DNA from: Pezicula radicicola
Taxonomy: Eukaryota; Ascomycota; Leotiomycetes; Helotiales; Dermateaceae
Direction of reading: 5' to 3'
Assembly (NCBI GenBank): GCA_003008705.1
Contig: PDUO01000005.1
Coordinates: forward strand, 3,997 to 67,996
DNA length: 64,000 bases
The notes under the pieces are model-generated. The model worked only from the letters and a program-made list of their open reading frames with translations, ran no database searches and was not told where the DNA came from. The translations under genes and the position numbers were made by a program. Every line of letters starts with the position of its first letter. Positions within the stretch are counted from its first letter, which is position 1. Below are positions 48,726 through 57,557 of this stretch, in pieces.

Positions 48726-49847
48726 TCACGTCTTTATCAAGTGGCGAGTGTCGCCCAAAGTGCTAACTAACCTGGACCGAATATGTTCTCCAATGATAAC
48801 CTCATTGCCAGAGCCATCCAGAGCCTTGGTAGCTAGCTTCAAGTTCCCGTTTAGGAAGTAGGCGACGCTATATCTGTCCTTGTCAGAGGTGGTGATGACC
48901 CTATGGCGGGCACTTCTGTAGTAGCCGGTCGTCCACTTCTGCATCATGTCGCTCATGTTGATCACGTATGCTCCCTCCTTGGGAGGCACAGGGATCCACG
49001 TCTCTGTGGGAGGATACCACACCTCTAGGCCCTTGCTACCAACCTCCTGGAGCAAAATTGTGACGCATCCGAAGTCGGTGTGGTCGGCCACTGTAATAGT
49101 TGGTGGTCAAGATCAACGCCATAAAGTAGGTGGGGTGAATGAACATTACCTCCAAACTGCTTGTCATGGCGGATAGGCTGAGGTGCGTAATGCAAGAGCC
49201 TCATCGGCATAGATGCGTTCTCAGCAAGGACGGAGAGCACATCATCAGGACATCCCCATTCCTTCGGAAGGCCACGACTTAGAACATTGAGTAAAACTTT
49301 GACTAGATTTAGCATTTTGCTCTGATACTCCAAGACAGGAGTCTTGAAGTCCTCCTCGGGAATAGACTTGGGCCACAGATTCGGGCCTCTAGCGAAGGTA
49401 CCAGCATCTGGGTGGTCCCGGGGGATTTCTTCGCCAACAAGGAAGGTCTAAGCAATGAAATCATTTAGAAACTGTCCAAATTTACTGCTCTGCGGTTTTG
49501 AGCCATTGAGCATGGGATATATATACCTCCTTCGTGTCAGGCAGCAAGCCTTTGTGGTGCGTCTGGATAAGCGGCGGCTCCCAGCCACGGAACGCCTCTC
49601 CCATTGAGTTTTTAACATGGACCTCCATCCGCTCCTCTTCAGGAAGGGCAAAGAAGCGCTTGGTGCATGTAAGCATGCGCTTCTGTTCTTCAACCGTCAC
49701 ACCATGGCCAACTGCCTGAAAGAAGCCGTAGGTTGTGCACGCATGGCGGACGTTGTCGACTACTTCTTGTTTCTCTGCCTCGGTCGCCGTTGGGGAGAGA
49801 AAGGGGCTAATATCGATGGTGGGGATAATTTCGGAGACGATAGCCAT
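48726..49847 (-). CDS. 2-oxoglutarate/Fe(II)-dependent dioxygenase
   Basis: Exons on the minus strand: 49847-49527, 49447-49150 and 49090-48726 (introns 79 and 59 bp), 327 aa, normal for the isopenicillin-N-synthase-like family. The N-terminal DIOX_N part has [10 protein letters not shown] and [12 protein letters not shown]; the jelly-roll core supplies His210-x-Asp212 (DHTDFG), His269 (SARHRV) and Arg279 (DRYSV, 2OG carboxylate), all intact. In fungal clusters with this PKS type, related enzymes ring-expand a dearomatised intermediate to a tropolone (TropC) or oxidise a C-methyl group (CitB). With the TropB-like monooxygenase next to it I favour the first, but sequence alone does not decide. 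A further 3-prime exon ending near 48675 is conceivable. Confidence 0.93.
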
Positions 49848-51194
49848 GTTGTAAGAGGCCTATAGATGTCACGACTTTTGTTGTGGGGGATTAATGTTCA
49901 GGAATGATGAGGTCTCTGTAGACAGTAGATGTTGACGATAAGATCTATGGCCCAAAAGTTGGTTTATAAGCTGGGACGTTATATCTGAATTCCTTTGCTA
50001 TCAGGTGTTTCCTCACTTGAGTTACCTCAACTTCCGGGGCAATCGATACTCTCACCCCCCTAAATGTTTCTTATTCAGTAGGCTCTGCAGTAAAGTAGAG
50101 TATAGATATGTGTCAGGGCTATTCTACAATCGGATTTCACTACAGACACTTGGTTATTAGGAGCATGTCAGCCTATCATTGCCAACAGTCAAAAGGCAGC
50201 TGAGACTGTCAGCCCATATGTCGGCCATCCGAACGTCCCATCGTATACTAAATCCGATACTAAGTATTTTATTAAAATAAATTTTAAAGTTAATAAAAAG
50301 TAAATAATAATAAAGTAATAACTAAGGGCTTTATTTACTATTATAAATAAACTAATTAGGTTGAATTTTTAATAATAATATATCTTTAATTTTACTAATA
50401 TCTTAGAGATATTGTATTAATTCTTGTATAAATTAATATAAACTATAATACAAGACTAAAGCTTGGCTTATTTTTACTTAAGAGTTAATTTAAATACAGC
50501 TATAATTATTATCTTATAAAAAGAGCCTTCCTTTAGCTAATTAGCTATAGGCTTAAAATTTAAGGATTAATAGATTCCTACTATAAGAATTTTATTATAT
50601 AGATCTTTAAGCTATAGCATGGAGTAAGAGTACAAGTGGGTAACCCTCTAGATATTGAGAAACCCCGAGCCGGATACTACCCAGAGATGCCCTACAAGGG
50701 CCACCCTTTTGCTCCAATCATTGTCTCAGCGTGGGGCAGCACATATGGTGGGTTCGGGGTTACTTAACTCCGATAAATAAAGCAGAAGGGAGTCTCTGTT
50801 GGGCGGTATTCGGCTCGGAGATTCTCAGTGAAATAGCTTGCCCCATTACCAGGATTTGTAGTTTGCCAGGAAAACGGTTATCGATCTTGAAATTGGGCCA
50901 ATGGATCATCAGCTGGGGTTTTGCTTGGTGACCTATGGACCTACCGGCACCTTTGGATTGGTATTGTTAATAGAGGTTGACTCTGCCACTCATTAACAGC
51001 TATCGGTTTTTCACAACCTGTGATCGTAGAATTAGTTTGAATACTTCCTGTTCGTCTGGCCGGCCACTTCCAATTTCTATCCGAATTTCTGTAAGGTGTG
51101 CGCAATAACACACCTCTCCTTGCTGGTGAGGGCATCGTCAACCTTTGGACACGCCACCAACAGAAAATAACACCGGACGACGCCAGGTATAAAC
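49848..51194. other. Intergenic; RIP-like AT tract and transporter promoter
   Basis: 50245-50620 is an AT-rich, TpA-dense block like other RIP-mutated repeats in this window. 50751-50832 holds the second copy of the repeated CGG element. The remainder is the divergent upstream region of the dioxygenase (from 49847) and the transporter (51195). Confidence 0.5.
50751..50832 (+). promoter_or_regulatory. Repeated CGG-containing element, copy 2
   Basis: Aligns along its length with 22758-22831 on the same strand. It begins TTCGGGGTTAC, has four extra bases before CTCCGAT (CGG-N12-CCG here), then AATAAAGC, a 9-base insertion, and the shared 3-prime block GGTATTCGGCTCGGAG. It lies about 360-445 bp upstream of the MCT-type transporter ATG. 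Confidence 0.55.
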
Positions 51195-52598
51195 ATGTCC
51201 GGCGAGAAGTCAACAACCGCTGTAGGCAACAATGACTCCCCTTGGCCCTCGCAATCTGAAGAGACCTCTCTGTCGGATTGCAACGCTGCTCAGAAAATCG
51301 AGCCAGCTACGGAAGCAGGCCTGCCTATCAACCCTGCTAACGAGAAATCAAGGCCACAAACTGCACCGCACTCAACACCAACAGGCGATGGGCCACCTCC
51401 AAATGGCGGCTTAGTTGCATGGCTCCAAGTCCTGGGTTCATTCATGCTATTTTTCAACTCCTTGGGCATCGTGACCACGTTCGGTGTCTACCAAACATAT
51501 TATGAATCTGGCGACCTCTTCCAGAGACCGTCTTCGGACATTTCGTGGATCGGCTCAATACAGGCATTTCTAGTCCAGTTTGGCGGCATCTTGTCGGGTC
51601 CTATTTATGACAGAGGCTACCTCAGCACTTTGTTGACTTTTGGTGGCTTTTGTCTTGTGTTCGGGCACATGATGTTGAGCCTTGCCAAAGAATATTGGCA
51701 GGTCCTGCTTGCGCAAGGTTTTTGTGTGGGACTGGGAATGGGCTGTCTCTTCGTCCCTTCTATATCCATCCTACCATCCTACTTTAGCACGAGATTTGGG
51801 TTAGCCATGGGCATCGCGTCCACAGGCAGTGCGTTGGGCGGTGTTGTTTACCCTCTTATTTTGCATCGGCTTATCGACACTGTTGGGTTTGCCTGGTCAG
51901 TACGCGTTATCGGGTTTGTGGCTTTGGCAACCATGACTATTCCCATCTCTCTGATGAAGCTACGCTATATACCACCTAAGCCACGAGCGATTATCGACTG
52001 GACTGCCTTTACCGATCTACCCTACATGTGGTTCACCATTGCCACTCTGGTTGGATTCATGGGCGTCGCCTCATTTCAATTTTACATCTCATTTTACGCC
52101 ACAGACCGGCATATTACCGATCTTAATCTCGCCTTTGATCTCGTCCCAATTTATAACGCAATGTCTGCCGTCGGACGTATTATCCCGAATGCCATCGCAG
52201 ACAAGACAGGGCCTTTTAATATTATTGCACCAGGCGCTTTGATCGCGGGCGTCGTCTACTATTGCACTATGGCTACACACTCCAAAGGCCCCATGATCGG
52301 CATCAGCATACTCGGTGGCTTCTTCTTGGGTCTTCTTACGGCATTGCCGCCTGTCTGTTTTGTCATTCTTATCAAGGATAAGTCCAGAATTGGGACCAGA
52401 ATCGGTATGGGGTTCGCCATGATCTCCTTTGGCTTACTCATTGGCGGCCCTGGAGCTGGTGCTATCTTGAGCCAAGAGGAACCTCTACACTGGACAAGGC
52501 TCTGGGTATTCTCAGGCACAGCCATGACCGCCTCCGGTGTCATGTACACCGTTTTGAGAGTGGCTCGGTCTGGGTTCCACCCTTTCATTAAGGCATGA
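51195..52598 (+). CDS. MFS transporter, monocarboxylate-transporter (MCT) type
   Basis: Intronless, 467 aa. A hydrophilic N-terminal tail of about 70 residues precedes PPNGGLVAWLQVLGSFMLFF, the standard opening of fungal MCT-like porters. The GIVTTFGVYQTYY motif in helix 1 follows, and about 12 hydrophobic helices can be counted. The middle loop (about residues 250-275) has LKLRYIPPKPR-like basic/Pro sequence. MCT-type carriers in fungal clusters move carboxylated or phenolic small molecules with protons at the plasma membrane. Placement between the dioxygenase and the FAH/extradiol pair suggests product export or uptake for this pathway. Codon use and GC look like the PKS. Confidence 0.93.
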   Translation: MSGEKSTTAVGNNDSPWPSQSEETSLSDCNAAQKIEPATEAGLPINPANEKSRPQTAPHSTPTGDGPPPNGGLVAWLQVLGSFMLFFNSLGIVTTFGVYQTYYESGDLFQRPSSDISWIGSIQAFLVQFGGILSGPIYDRGYLSTLLTFGGFCLVFGHMMLSLAKEYWQVLLAQGFCVGLGMGCLFVPSISILPSYFSTRFGLAMGIASTGSALGGVVYPLILHRLIDTVGFAWSVRVIGFVALATMTIPISLMKLRYIPPKPRAIIDWTAFTDLPYMWFTIATLVGFMGVASFQFYISFYATDRHITDLNLAFDLVPIYNAMSAVGRIIPNAIADKTGPFNIIAPGALIAGVVYYCTMATHSKGPMIGISILGGFFLGLLTALPPVCFVILIKDKSRIGTRIGMGFAMISFGLLIGGPGAGAILSQEEPLHWTRLWVFSGTAMTASGVMYTVLRVARSGFHPFIKA

Positions 52599-53049
52599 AC
52601 TCTTCTCGGGAGAAATTACCACTTAAACGTTTCGTACTCAAATCAACTTGGTTGAGAGAGATACCAAACGGTTTGGTCTTGGCAGCAAAAGCGTACATGT
52701 TAACCGAAATAGGTGATATTGAGGCCAGATAATTGAATCTGGTGGCTCTATCTATAAGGAATCAGTGCCCTATATGTATATTATTTGAACGCTACAGAAA
52801 GCATTAAAATAGTAGTAATAATAAGTGTAATGTCAGCTGAAAGAGGCTGATGAATACATATACGCAATGGCCTTGAGGCAATGAATTCAACTTACGCCAA
52901 CACCACGTAATCTGAGTCCATTATGACTGACAGTACGATATGTTATGCTATGAAGATGTAAAATAGCTCTTGTTTGCTGAATGATTCCTTACCATCATAA
53001 TTGTGTACTACGATACTTCTTACCAGACCTCATTGGTCTTATGCCACAA
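52599..53049. other. Transporter 3-prime flank, nothing seen
   Basis: No supported gene or repeat. Confidence 0.4.
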
Positions 53050-53340
53050 CTACTCGCGTAGCAACACAAGACTGAGCTCTGCTTCCCCAACCTCAATATC
53101 CATTGCAATCCCGTCACTTGGCTGAGCTATATCTGACACTGCCCTCAATTCTCCGTCAACATAAACCCCATAGGTCCCACTTGGCAGAGACTTCACAACC
53201 GGCCTGAAGAGCACACGACTTCCATTCCAACTTCTGGATGTTACAACCATAGCTTCCATTTCATTATCCCATGTACCGCGGAGAACGTCAACGTTCTGGT
53301 CAAGGTCTATTCCATCCATCCAGGGCCTACTTTCAACTTC
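53050..53340 (-). pseudogene. C-terminal fragment of an unrecognised protein
   Basis: An open frame of about 95 codons (53340 down to the stop at 53050) looks genuinely coding: GIDLDQNVDVLRGTWD, then SGTYGVYVDGELRAV and a beta-rich end. This sequence type is reminiscent of the extreme C-terminus of fungal linalool-dehydratase/isomerase-like proteins, but I am not sure. No N-terminal part is present upstream (higher coordinates), where a repeat begins at 53532, so it is probably a truncated gene. Confidence 0.4.
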
Positions 53341-53531
53341 TTATTTTGTCCGCGGCTTGTCCCACATCTTTTTCTGGCCATCCTTCACGTTCAGTTTTGT
53401 ATACCTAATTGCCCGCGCTGCCAGTGTATGGATCTACGTGCCTGTAATTTCTATACTCATCCCAACCTGCGTCGCATCGCTTATACTCGTTTTCCCGGGC
53501 ACGTGCACGCTCCTACCACCTGTACACCCGA

Positions 53532-53820
53532 TTTTTATGCTTCTTAGGAGGTACGACTAGAAAGAAGATTGTTTCCGGGGGGGCATTGTTGCTGGCAAAT
53601 TAACTTTCTTGGCGCGAAACTTAGTACAATCTTAGTAACCGTTTTTCCCTATTGTAAGTCTATAAACGAGACTATTTACCTATTTCAGAGCTATAGACGA
53701 GGCTATTTTATACAGAAATATAAGTAATCTTACCTTGGGCTCTGAAATCAAATTACTAGTAATATAAGCTTCAAAAACGAATTATATAGGCATTGCAATT
53801 GGAACTAATATGGGTTTTGG
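53532..53820. repeat. Dispersed repeat copy B
   Basis: Direct-orientation match to 41288-41800. Shared order: TATGCTTCTTAG, GAGGTACGACT, AAAGAAGATTGTTTCC, a CTATAAACGAG pair, CTTACCT, GGAACTAATATGGG. The two copies bracket the serine hydrolase, TropB-like monooxygenase, 2OG dioxygenase and transporter. Confidence 0.6.
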
Positions 53821-53824
53821 ACCA

Positions 53825-54005
53825 GTCGAGGGCAGCTTCGCCTAGTTGGTGGCAGGCGATATGGAAGGCATCTCATGTTCTGGCGTCACTTGCGATGTCG
53901 TATGGGGTTTTACCGTCTGCATTTTGGATGGTTGAGTCGGCTTTGGCTTTGGTAAGGAGGGCGAGTATCAGTGCTGGGGAGTGTTTGCGTACAGGACGTG
54001 TATCA
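53825..54005 (-). pseudogene. Ankyrin-repeat fragment
   Basis: On the minus strand the frame reads SPALILALLTKAKADSTI then NADGKTPYDIASDAR, matching one and a half ankyrin repeats, followed by a TGA and DAFHIACHQLGEAALDW. It is an isolated remnant with no host gene in the window. Confidence 0.55.
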
Positions 54006-54138
54006 AGAGGGGGATATCTTTCCATAAGCACAGATTCGACGAATAGTAATCTAGTATGTATATTCTATGGCCTTGAAATAATGAACTCAAACTCAGCTCC
54101 TGACTTAAAATAAGTCTACAAAAAAGGTTGACCCAAAT

Positions 54139-55162
54139 CTACTCATATCGAACTTTGTTGATCAGAGTTCCAATACCGCCCCCAAAGTAAACGCGAATAT
54201 CGCTTTTATCTTCAAGGTAAACTCGTGGTTCTCTGAAGTAGCCGATTCCTGAAGGGGTCCCAGTCAGTATGAAAGATCCAGCTTCCAAAGTCGTGCCCTT
54301 GGAGAGATGAGCGATTAGTTTTGCGATGCTGAAAATCATTCGCTTGGTGTGACTTTGTTGCATAATGTTTCCGTTGTAGACTGCTTTGAATTCGAGTGTC
54401 TGTGGATCGGGAAGGGCTTTGGCAGAAACTAAAACTGGTCCTACAAGCAATCAGAAGACCAAAATTTTAGTGTGTATCTTTGTTTCTCACCTATAGGACA
54501 GCAGTTGTCCAGTCCTTTAGCGAATGACCATTGAGGCGTCTCAAATTGCAGATTTCTGGCTGAAACATCATTGGAAGCAGTGTACCCTAGGACGTAATCC
54601 AGGGCTTCCTCCTCTTTGATATCACGACCTGTCTTGCCCATAACAACGCACAGCTCGGCCTCAAAATCCAATGTTCCATCTTGCGCGCAGGGTGGGACAT
54701 TTATTGCGCTCGGAAATGGACCAGTGATTGCCGTCCGTGGTTTCACGAAAAGAACAGGCGCTTTCGGCAAGTCCATACTTGCTTCCTAGTACGTGTGAAT
54801 GAAAATAGTACCAATTCAGAATGAGTCAATGAATGGTGGGACGTACATCAGCATGATCCGTGTAATTCAGTCCAATGCAGCGAATGAAAGAACACTCTTT
54901 TTGATTGACAGGAGGTAAAAGCTATAAAATGTCAATTTACATCAAATGAGTGATCTATTTATTCACTGACTTGTTTTACTGTAAGGACTCGGTCCGTCAC
55001 AGTCCCGTTGAAGATCGTCCCATCGATGGCATATGCTTTAATAGGGACGTTATTAATGCTGTCGAGCCCGATATCACGCTTTTCATCCACTAGTTGACCA
55101 AGATGGGCTTGATGATCCTCCTGTGCGATGAATGCAATTAAATGTGTCCAGTCCCGTGGCAT
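54139..55162 (-). CDS. Fumarylacetoacetate hydrolase (FAH) family enzyme
   Basis: Exons on the minus strand: 55162-54971, 54921-54847, 54785-54491 and 54440-54139; 287 aa; all junctions keep frame (the first donor is the weaker GTCAGT). The start at 55162 gives a normal N-terminus; an in-frame upstream ATG at 55267 exists. The metal site is complete: Glu131 and Glu133 in LDFEAEL and Asp162 in ASNDVSAR. GTPSGIG and SHTKRMIF are also typical of FAHD1/HpcE-like members. The family hydrolyses, decarboxylates or hydrates beta-diketo and 2-oxo acids, often the ring-opened product of a dioxygenase. The gene is divergent from an extradiol dioxygenase with 376 bp between starts, so I infer it processes that enzyme's product. 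Confidence 0.93.
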
Positions 55163-55538
55163 TTTGTGTATACGGCTGAAAAAGGCTGAGACGAAAAGGT
55201 AGCTCCTGATTTGTGGCCCTCGGTTGCGAAGTATAAGCAGCTGCTGAACCCTACATTCAAAGATCAACTTTGATCAATAGATGGACAGTCTTCAGCCTAT
55301 ATGGCCGGTCTCTCTTAATGCCGGATCACACCGGATAAGGCCGTAAATTGCCGGGCCCTCTTGGAGCCGGACCTTACGGACAAAGCTGTAAATCATCTTA
55401 GAAAAGCTACGCAATGATTGCTTTTGGTAGGGTAATCAAGAAACTCCTTCAATGTCCCACACTGGAGTATAATTATCTCGCCAGTCGTCGTCAAAACCAA
55501 AAACCGTCTGTTCTTCGCCACAGTACTAGTGAACCACC
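55163..55538. promoter_or_regulatory. Bidirectional promoter with clustered CCGG/CGG sites
   Basis: 376 bp shared by FAH and extradiol dioxygenase. 55262-55275 is the inverted repeat GATCAA-CT-TTGATC. 55304-55380 packs about five CCGG tetramers, including CCGGATCACACCGGAT, spaced ten bases, and further CGG/CCG triplets. This is a plausible landing site for a Zn2Cys6 regulator acting on both genes. Confidence 0.5.
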
Positions 55539-56824
55539 ATGGAAGAATCTAAGTCTGCCACTGCCAACTCGGAGATCTTGCAAAGTCAGGCAAGGTATAC
55601 GTCTAGCTATGGACGATCTTTAGATGCGAGCCTTGCTGCTAGTGTCGATGCAGAGAGCCAACAAACCTGGCAACAACGCCGGAACATTGATACAACACAG
55701 CAAATAAAGTTAGTTCGCATAAGTCATGTCCGTTACCAGCACCCAGATTTGGAGGCAATCAGCATCTTCTTGAGAGGTACGTGCAGTTAAAACTGCGCCG
55801 ATGCATTTTGCTTGCACTAACGGCGTGTATCAAGACTTTGGAATGTTCATAGTGGAGCAAAAGGAGGATAAAATGTGGTTTGGCGGCTACGGCCGAGACC
55901 CCTACTGCTACTACGCTCAAAGAGGCCCTAAGAAGTTTCTTGGAGCTACCTTTATCGTTGAAGGAGAGTCAGACCTAGAGAAGTAAACTTTTACTCAGTC
56001 GAGGCACATACTTTCTTTCACTGACGATGTCATTTCCAGAGCTTCCCAGCTTCCCAGCTTCCCAGGGCCAGTGCAATTGAAGAGCAATTGGATGCTCCCG
56101 GTGGAGGCAAAATGGTTAATCTGCATGATCCAGAGGGTTTCCCTATCAACCTCATACATGGCCAGAAAATGAAAGAAGTCGGATCTTTTCCCGAAAAGCT
56201 CTTGTTCAATGACGAGACCTTGAAGACACGCAAAGGAGCGTTTCAAAGATTCATTCCAGGCCCAGCTGCTGTTCACAAGGCAAGGCCGTTAGCAAGTCCT
56301 GCTTTGCGGGTATATTCTAACAACTTTTCCAGTTAGGACACTACGGCTTAACAGTAAAGATTGAAAGCTTCATGAAGCTGGCTGATTGGTATTGTCGAGT
56401 CTTCAACTTCATGCCAACAGATTTTCTCTATGTCAATCAGGAGGAGACAGGTACACGGAAAGAAGTCGGTGCCTTTTTCCATATTGATCGTGGGAGCGAG
56501 TTTGTTGACCACCACACCTTCTTCGTCACAACACACAAGTCCAATCATGTTCACCATTCATCGTTCGAAGTACATGACTTCGATACGCAGCAACTTGGTC
56601 ACTATTGGCTCGCCGAGAAGGGCTATACTTCAGTCTGGGGTATTGGGAGACATGTTTTGGGCTCGCAAATCTTCGACTATTGGTGGGACACTTCGGGCTT
56701 CATGGTCGAGCACTATTCGGATGGAGATCTAGTCAATAATTCGTCGCCAGTATCAAATTTACCTGCAGCAAACGAGTCTCTGGCAGTCTGGGGTCCAGAA
56801 GTACCTAAATATTTTATGGAATAA
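55539..56824 (+). CDS. Type I extradiol (VOC/glyoxalase-fold) ring-cleavage dioxygenase
   Basis: Exons 55539-55776, 55835-55982, 56066-56279 and 56333-56824; 363 aa. The third intron begins with GC (AAG|GCAAGG), a rare GC-AG intron; frame is kept and no GT alternative fits. Two VOC-fold halves are seen. In the catalytic C-terminal half the Fe(II) ligands are His203 (LGHYGL, first codons of exon 4), His275 (VHHSSFEV) and Glu326 (GFMVEHY), with second-sphere His307 (GRH) and Tyr316, as in BphC-type catechol 2,3-dioxygenases. The stretch GRH..YWWDTSGFMVE follows the extradiol signature apart from Thr for Pro. It should cleave an ortho-dihydroxy ring next to the diol. Such enzymes are uncommon in fungal biosynthetic clusters. 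Its partner is the divergent FAH gene. Confidence 0.92.
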
Positions 56825-57557
56825 AGCCAGTACCGGATAGGTTTATTTTAGATAGTTGTGCAAGGGCACGCTTGTTTAGGCAATGCTTCATACGTTAGAT
56901 TTGTGGCTTGAAGTGAAACATTCCCACCTTGTTCGAGCTTCTATCAAAGTGAATTTTCCTGAGCGAGTTAATCATTCCATGCCTCGTCTCTTCTCCCTTG
57001 GCGTGACCGTGGTGTTGACCTACTCGAGTAGGTCGTAACATTTTTTTGGCGGATATCTACACGGTGCCAAGTGCCTAGCGTGGTGTAGGGATCTACTCCT
57101 CTACTCCCTGGCTTCCACTTGCTGCCCACAAGGTCGTGATCGTAACATTGAGTTATAGTCGACTCTGTGGAATGCCATTGAAAGTTATGTCAGATCAACT
57201 CGACTTGAGCTTTGACATTGCGGCCTGCATCACCAACAAGTCTTGCACGCATTTTTCAAGGTGCGCGAGTTTCTGTTTTGTTTGTCTTCACAATAATATT
57301 TCTGGATGGATTCCCTAGACTTGAGCATACCGGTCATGATACTGATGTAACGCCCTACTTAAATATGGGCTGTCGATTCTGACGGCTGCCTTGATAGCAA
57401 TACATGGATAATGAGGCTTTCGCTATTCCGAATATTGAGCTCCCACTATAGTTCCTGCTTTCAGAGGGCTGTAAAACTAGCTCGAACAAAGGACCATGAT
57501 ACGAAGCTGCACTATTCCCCACTACTAATTGCTGTCTAGCAGAGTCTTCTTGAGTCT
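56825..57557. other. Convergent intergenic region with an 18-bp palindrome
   Basis: No gene supported. 57017-57034 is a perfect palindrome, GACCTACTCGAGTAGGTC. It lies downstream of both flanking genes (extradiol dioxygenase and P450 are convergent). Confidence 0.5.
57017..57034. repeat. 18-bp perfect palindrome
   Basis: GACCTACTCGAGTAGGTC reads identically on both strands. It lies between the 3-prime ends of convergent genes, so it may be a terminator-associated hairpin or a cryptic protein-binding site. Confidence 0.5.

Noticed and set aside
49534..49865. Plus-strand frames opposite the 2OG dioxygenase
   Set aside because: Shadows of the minus-strand gene with intact catalytic motifs.
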